From assembly GCA_023417315.1 (NCBI GenBank), contig JAEZFW010000012.1, positions 1 through 16,215 on the forward strand: 16,215 nucleotides of DNA, given 5' to 3'. The notes under the pieces were generated by a model that ran no database searches, was not told the DNA's origin, and worked only from the letters and a program-made list of their open reading frames with translations. Both the position numbers and the translations under genes were made by a program. The DNA comes from Pseudomonadota bacterium (GTDB lineage Bacteria > Pseudomonadota > Gammaproteobacteria > Steroidobacterales > Steroidobacteraceae). Positions 13,249 through 16,215 of the stretch are shown here, in pieces; the stretch's first letter is position 1; the number at the start of each line of letters is the position of its first letter.

Positions 13249-13362
13249 CAGAAGCAGCTGGAATCGGGCGCCGGAGGGCGCCCGGTGACAGTTGTTGGAC
13301 GCGTCAGAGAAGCCGTCGTCCCGGAAGAGTCCGCGTGACAAGCGTAAAGGGGGAGAACCTAC

Positions 13363-16152
13363 ATGTCCGCTTTTGAGAGTAGCCGTATCCGTTTCACCGT
13401 CCGGGCGATCTTAAGTATTGCTTCGGGCACTCTGTTGAGCACGAGCGTTCTTGCGCAGGAGACAGGCAATGCCGAGGATGGTGCCCTCGAGGAAATTGTC
13501 GTCACCGGTTTTCGTGAGAGCTTGAATGCCGCGCTCAACGTCAAGCGCACGAGCGTCGGTTCGGTCGACGCCATCGTCGCCGAAGACATTGCTGATTTCC
13601 CAGATCTGAACCTCGCCGAATCGATCCAGCGCATTCCCGGCGTTGCGATCTCGCGCCAAGGCGGCGAAGGCCGCAACATCTCCGTGCGCGGCTTAGGTCC
13701 GCAGTTCACCCGCGTGCGCATCAACGGGATGGAAGCTCTGACGACCACGGGCGGCACCGACGCTGCCGGCGGCACGAATCGTGCGCGCTCGTTCGATTTC
13801 AATATCTTCGCCTCCGAGCTGTTCAACTCGATCAAGGTGAACAAGTCCTCTTCGGCCGATCTCGAAGAGGGCTCGCTCGGCGCCACGGTCGATCTTCAGG
13901 TCGCGCGCCCCTTCGACTACGAGGGTCTCACCTTCGTCGTCGGCGGCCAGCTTGGCTACAACGACCTGCAGGACGATATCGATCCGCGTGGCACGATGCT
14001 CATCAGCAACACGTTCGCTGACGGGACGTTCGGCGCGCTGCTATCTGTTGCGTACTCCGATCGACAGTTCCGCGACGACGGTTCGAGCAGCGTGCGTTGG
14101 CAGAACGGCGGGTGGACCGCGGCGAATCTCGCGAGCTACACGGGCTCGCACACGCTCGCCGAGTTCAATTCGGCGTTCCGCCCGCGCATTCCACGCTACG
14201 ACATCTACGACAACACCCAAGAGCGTCTGGGTGTCACGGCCTCGTTCCAGTTCAGTCCATCCGACTCGACGGTCCTCACGCTGGACGCGTTGTACGCGAA
14301 TCTCGATTCGACGCGAACCGAGCAGTTCTTGGAGATCCCCAACCTGAGCGCTGGCCTGGGTGCGGTGGACATATTGGATGCCGAGATCCGCGGCACGAAC
14401 CTGGTGTATGGCCTGTTCAACGATCTCGATATCCGTTCCGAGCAGCGCTACGACGAGCTCGAAACCGAGTTCAAGCAGTACACCCTCAATGTGGAGCACG
14501 AGTTCACGGACGCGCTCAAGCTCACTGCGTTGGTGGGTCGTGCGGAATCCGAGCATGACAATCCGATCCAGACGACGCTGCTGTGGGATATCAACGATGC
14601 CGACGGTGTTTCGTACGACTATCGCGGCGGCTCGCGACTTCCCGTCATCAACTATGGCAGCGCAGATGTGACGAACCCGGAAGCGTGGACGCTTTCGCAA
14701 GTTCGCCTACGTCCCCAGACTGCGGATAACACATTCGACAACTTTGCCGCCGATCTGCGATGGCAGATGACGGACAGCACCGCAATCAAGTTTGGGGCTC
14801 AACTCAAGAAGTATGAGTTCGCGACGACGAGCGCGCGCCGTGCAAGCGAGAACGCCTCGGCGGATCAGCAGGCCATCGCCCGCTCGCAGTATGCGCGTAC
14901 GATCAATCTGGGCGACAGCGATCTGGATACGCCCGCGGGCAACACCAACAATTGGGTGGTGCCCGATGTGCGTGCGGCAACCGGCTTGCTCGACCTCACG
15001 AACTACACGGCTTATGGCGTTTCGACCCAGAACGATCTCGGCAACAACTTCGCTGTCGACGAAGAAGATACCGGCGCCTACGTTCAATTCGAGTTCGAAA
15101 CGCAGCTTGGCGAGGTTCCTGTCCGCGGCAACATCGGCGTTCGCTACGTCGAGACTCAACAGGAAACCACCGGCTGGGCGCGGGTTCCGGGCGGCGCTCA
15201 ACTGCTCACGATCGAGCACGAATACGACAACACGTTGCCCTCGCTCAATCTCGTTGCAGATTTGACGGACGACTTCCTCGTCCGGTTCGGCGCTGCGAAG
15301 GCGATGACGCGAGCGGGTTTGGGTCAGCTGAACCCGGGCTTGTCGCTCAGCATCGCGGGCAACAACAAGACAGTCGCTGCAGGCAATCCATTCCTCGAGC
15401 CATTCGAGGCCGATACCTACGACTTGTCGTTCGAGTGGTACTTCGCGGAAGAGTCCCTGCTGTCGCTCGCCGTGTTCTACAAGGACATCGGCTCGTTCGT
15501 GCAGACGATTCGTGCCACGGGCAACTTCTCGGATAATCCGTTCGGTCTGCCGGATAGCTCGGCGATCGCCCAGTGCGACACCAGCATCGCCACGTTCGAT
15601 CCGAGCGATCCGACGCAAGTGGCCGACTGTCTTGCAGGATGGGGCTTCAACCTGCCGACGAATACTCCGGGCGGCGATCTGCAAGGCGTAGAGATCAGCT
15701 ATCAACAGCCGTTCTCGTTCCTCCCCGGTTTCTGGAGCGACTTCGGCGTGCTGCTCAACTTCACGTATGTGGATTCGGAAGTGAAGTACCTCGACACCGC
15801 GGGTGCGCTCGCGGCGGAAGAGACGCTCACGGGACTGTCGAAGAACTCAGCGAACGCAACGCTCTACTACGACAACGGCACCGTGAGTGCGCGTGTCTCG
15901 GCGGCCTATCGTGACGAGTACCTGACGACTGTTCCGGGTCGCAACGCGAACGACGTCGAGGGAACAGCGGAGACGCTGAACATCGACTTCGCCAGCAGCT
16001 GGGCGATCACGGATGCGCTCGACTTGTCGTTCGAGGCACTGAACCTCACCGACGAATTCGAGGACCAGTGGGTCGACTCCGTCGGCAACCGCAGCTCGTA
16101 CTATCACCACACGGGGCGTCAGTTCTTCCTGGGCGCTCGCTTCAAATTCTGA
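13363..16152 (+). CDS. TonB-dependent outer membrane receptor (Xanthomonas/Caulobacter type)
   Basis: This 929-residue protein is complete, from a signal peptide (1 to about 31, ending VLA before QE) to the C-terminal phenylalanine of an outer membrane beta barrel (FFLGARFKF). EEIVVTGF at 43-50 looks like the TonB box. The plug domain covers about 43-185 and contains NLAESIQRIPGVAISR, RNISVRGLGPQFTRVRINGM and ADLEEGSLGATVDL, a set characteristic of the TIGR01782 class. The barrel follows. Such receptors pull a scarce ligand, often an oligosaccharide, across the outer membrane with energy from TonB/ExbBD. The ligand is not evident here. GGGGGAG at 13349-13355 gives a strong ribosome site 7 bases before ATG. 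Two LacI-type boxes upstream suggest repression that is lifted by the ligand or a breakdown product. No sugar enzyme or regulator gene is in the window. Confidence 0.95.
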   Translation: MSAFESSRIRFTVRAILSIASGTLLSTSVLAQETGNAEDGALEEIVVTGFRESLNAALNVKRTSVGSVDAIVAEDIADFPDLNLAESIQRIPGVAISRQGGEGRNISVRGLGPQFTRVRINGMEALTTTGGTDAAGGTNRARSFDFNIFASELFNSIKVNKSSSADLEEGSLGATVDLQVARPFDYEGLTFVVGGQLGYNDLQDDIDPRGTMLISNTFADGTFGALLSVAYSDRQFRDDGSSSVRWQNGGWTAANLASYTGSHTLAEFNSAFRPRIPRYDIYDNTQERLGVTASFQFSPSDSTVLTLDALYANLDSTRTEQFLEIPNLSAGLGAVDILDAEIRGTNLVYGLFNDLDIRSEQRYDELETEFKQYTLNVEHEFTDALKLTALVGRAESEHDNPIQTTLLWDINDADGVSYDYRGGSRLPVINYGSADVTNPEAWTLSQVRLRPQTADNTFDNFAADLRWQMTDSTAIKFGAQLKKYEFATTSARRASENASADQQAIARSQYARTINLGDSDLDTPAGNTNNWVVPDVRAATGLLDLTNYTAYGVSTQNDLGNNFAVDEEDTGAYVQFEFETQLGEVPVRGNIGVRYVETQQETTGWARVPGGAQLLTIEHEYDNTLPSLNLVADLTDDFLVRFGAAKAMTRAGLGQLNPGLSLSIAGNNKTVAAGNPFLEPFEADTYDLSFEWYFAEESLLSLAVFYKDIGSFVQTIRATGNFSDNPFGLPDSSAIAQCDTSIATFDPSDPTQVADCLAGWGFNLPTNTPGGDLQGVEISYQQPFSFLPGFWSDFGVLLNFTYVDSEVKYLDTAGALAAEETLTGLSKNSANATLYYDNGTVSARVSAAYRDEYLTTVPGRNANDVEGTAETLNIDFASSWAITDALDLSFEALNLTDEFEDQWVDSVGNRSSYYHHTGRQFFLGARFKF

Positions 16153-16176
16153 GGACGACAAGACCTCGGCACCCTC

Positions 16177-16205
16177 GGGGGGGGGGGGGGTGAGACGCCC
16201 CCCCC
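16177..16205. repeat. G14 homopolymer and C8 run after the receptor gene
   Basis: Fourteen G (16177-16190) are followed by TGAGACG and eight C (16198-16205), then GGGTTATAAA. The runs could form a very GC-rich hairpin 24 bases after the stop codon, perhaps a terminator. However, a long G run close to the end of a sequence is also a common sign of a read or assembly error. I cannot tell which. Confidence 0.5.
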
Positions 16206-16215
16206 GGGTTATAAA

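Larger units (their letters stand above)
12947..13362. other. Divergent regulatory region between aldehyde dehydrogenase and TonB receptor
   Basis: This 416 bp stretch has no supportable gene. The right half holds a likely promoter and two operator-like boxes for the receptor, then a GGGCGCC/GGCGCCC hairpin (13266-13283) that would fall in the receptor's leader RNA. A half-site CCGGTGACA (13282-13290) overlaps the hairpin's end. I could not identify a confident promoter for the minus-strand gene. Confidence 0.5.

Noticed and set aside
14707..15705. Minus-strand open frame of 332 codons inside the TonB receptor
   Set aside because: It lies entirely antisense to a well-supported receptor and shows no domain or ribosome site.

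Overview
The window looks like chromosomal DNA from a GC-rich Gram-negative bacterium, most likely a gammaproteobacterium of the Xanthomonadales/Steroidobacterales type. This rests on a TonB-dependent receptor of the Xanthomonas/Caulobacter class with LacI-type operator-like boxes, an ECF sigma factor paired with a TPR-bearing Ser/Thr kinase, exported di-heme and haloperoxidase-like proteins, and a GTAG-type REP element. The taxonomic call is inference from gene content; there is no rRNA or other marker gene here.

Layout. Positions 94-543 (minus) hold a stand-alone response-regulator receiver domain. The gene-free stretch that follows carries two identical LacI-operator-like boxes and a perfect GC-rich palindrome. 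A tRNA-Gly(CCC) lies at 889-962. Next, on the plus strand, come an ECF sigma factor (1193-1759) and a 887-residue membrane Ser/Thr kinase with a TPR-like C-terminal part (1807-4470). After these are an exported di-heme cytochrome c peroxidase/MauG-like protein (4555-5841) and an exported vanadium-haloperoxidase-like protein (6023-7312) that ends at a good hairpin terminator. msrA (7467-7988) has its own promoter. A secreted protein with four tandem Ig-like repeats and a von Willebrand factor A domain follows (8094-9980), then a purine-type phosphoribosyltransferase (10042-10602) and a small exported protein of unknown function (10612-11301). A REP/BIME-like element sits between this last gene and a convergent aldehyde dehydrogenase (11519-12946, minus). 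A divergent TonB-dependent receptor (13363-16152) with paired operator boxes in its promoter region closes the window, which ends in a 14-G run and a C run.

How the genes may work together. The sigma factor lacks the acidic DAED-type motif in region 2.2 and has Ser-Ala-Thr-Thr there. Together with the adjacent kinase this matches the ECF43 type, in which the kinase switches the sigma factor on by phosphorylating it (known for Vibrio EcfP/PknT). The next two same-strand genes encode exported redox proteins and the third is a methionine sulfoxide reductase. An envelope stress or oxidative chemistry theme is therefore plausible but unproven. The haloperoxidase-like protein has lost the histidine of its PSGH-type motif, so its activity is uncertain. 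The TonB receptor is probably under LacI-family control and is likely to import a carbohydrate or similar ligand, which I cannot name.
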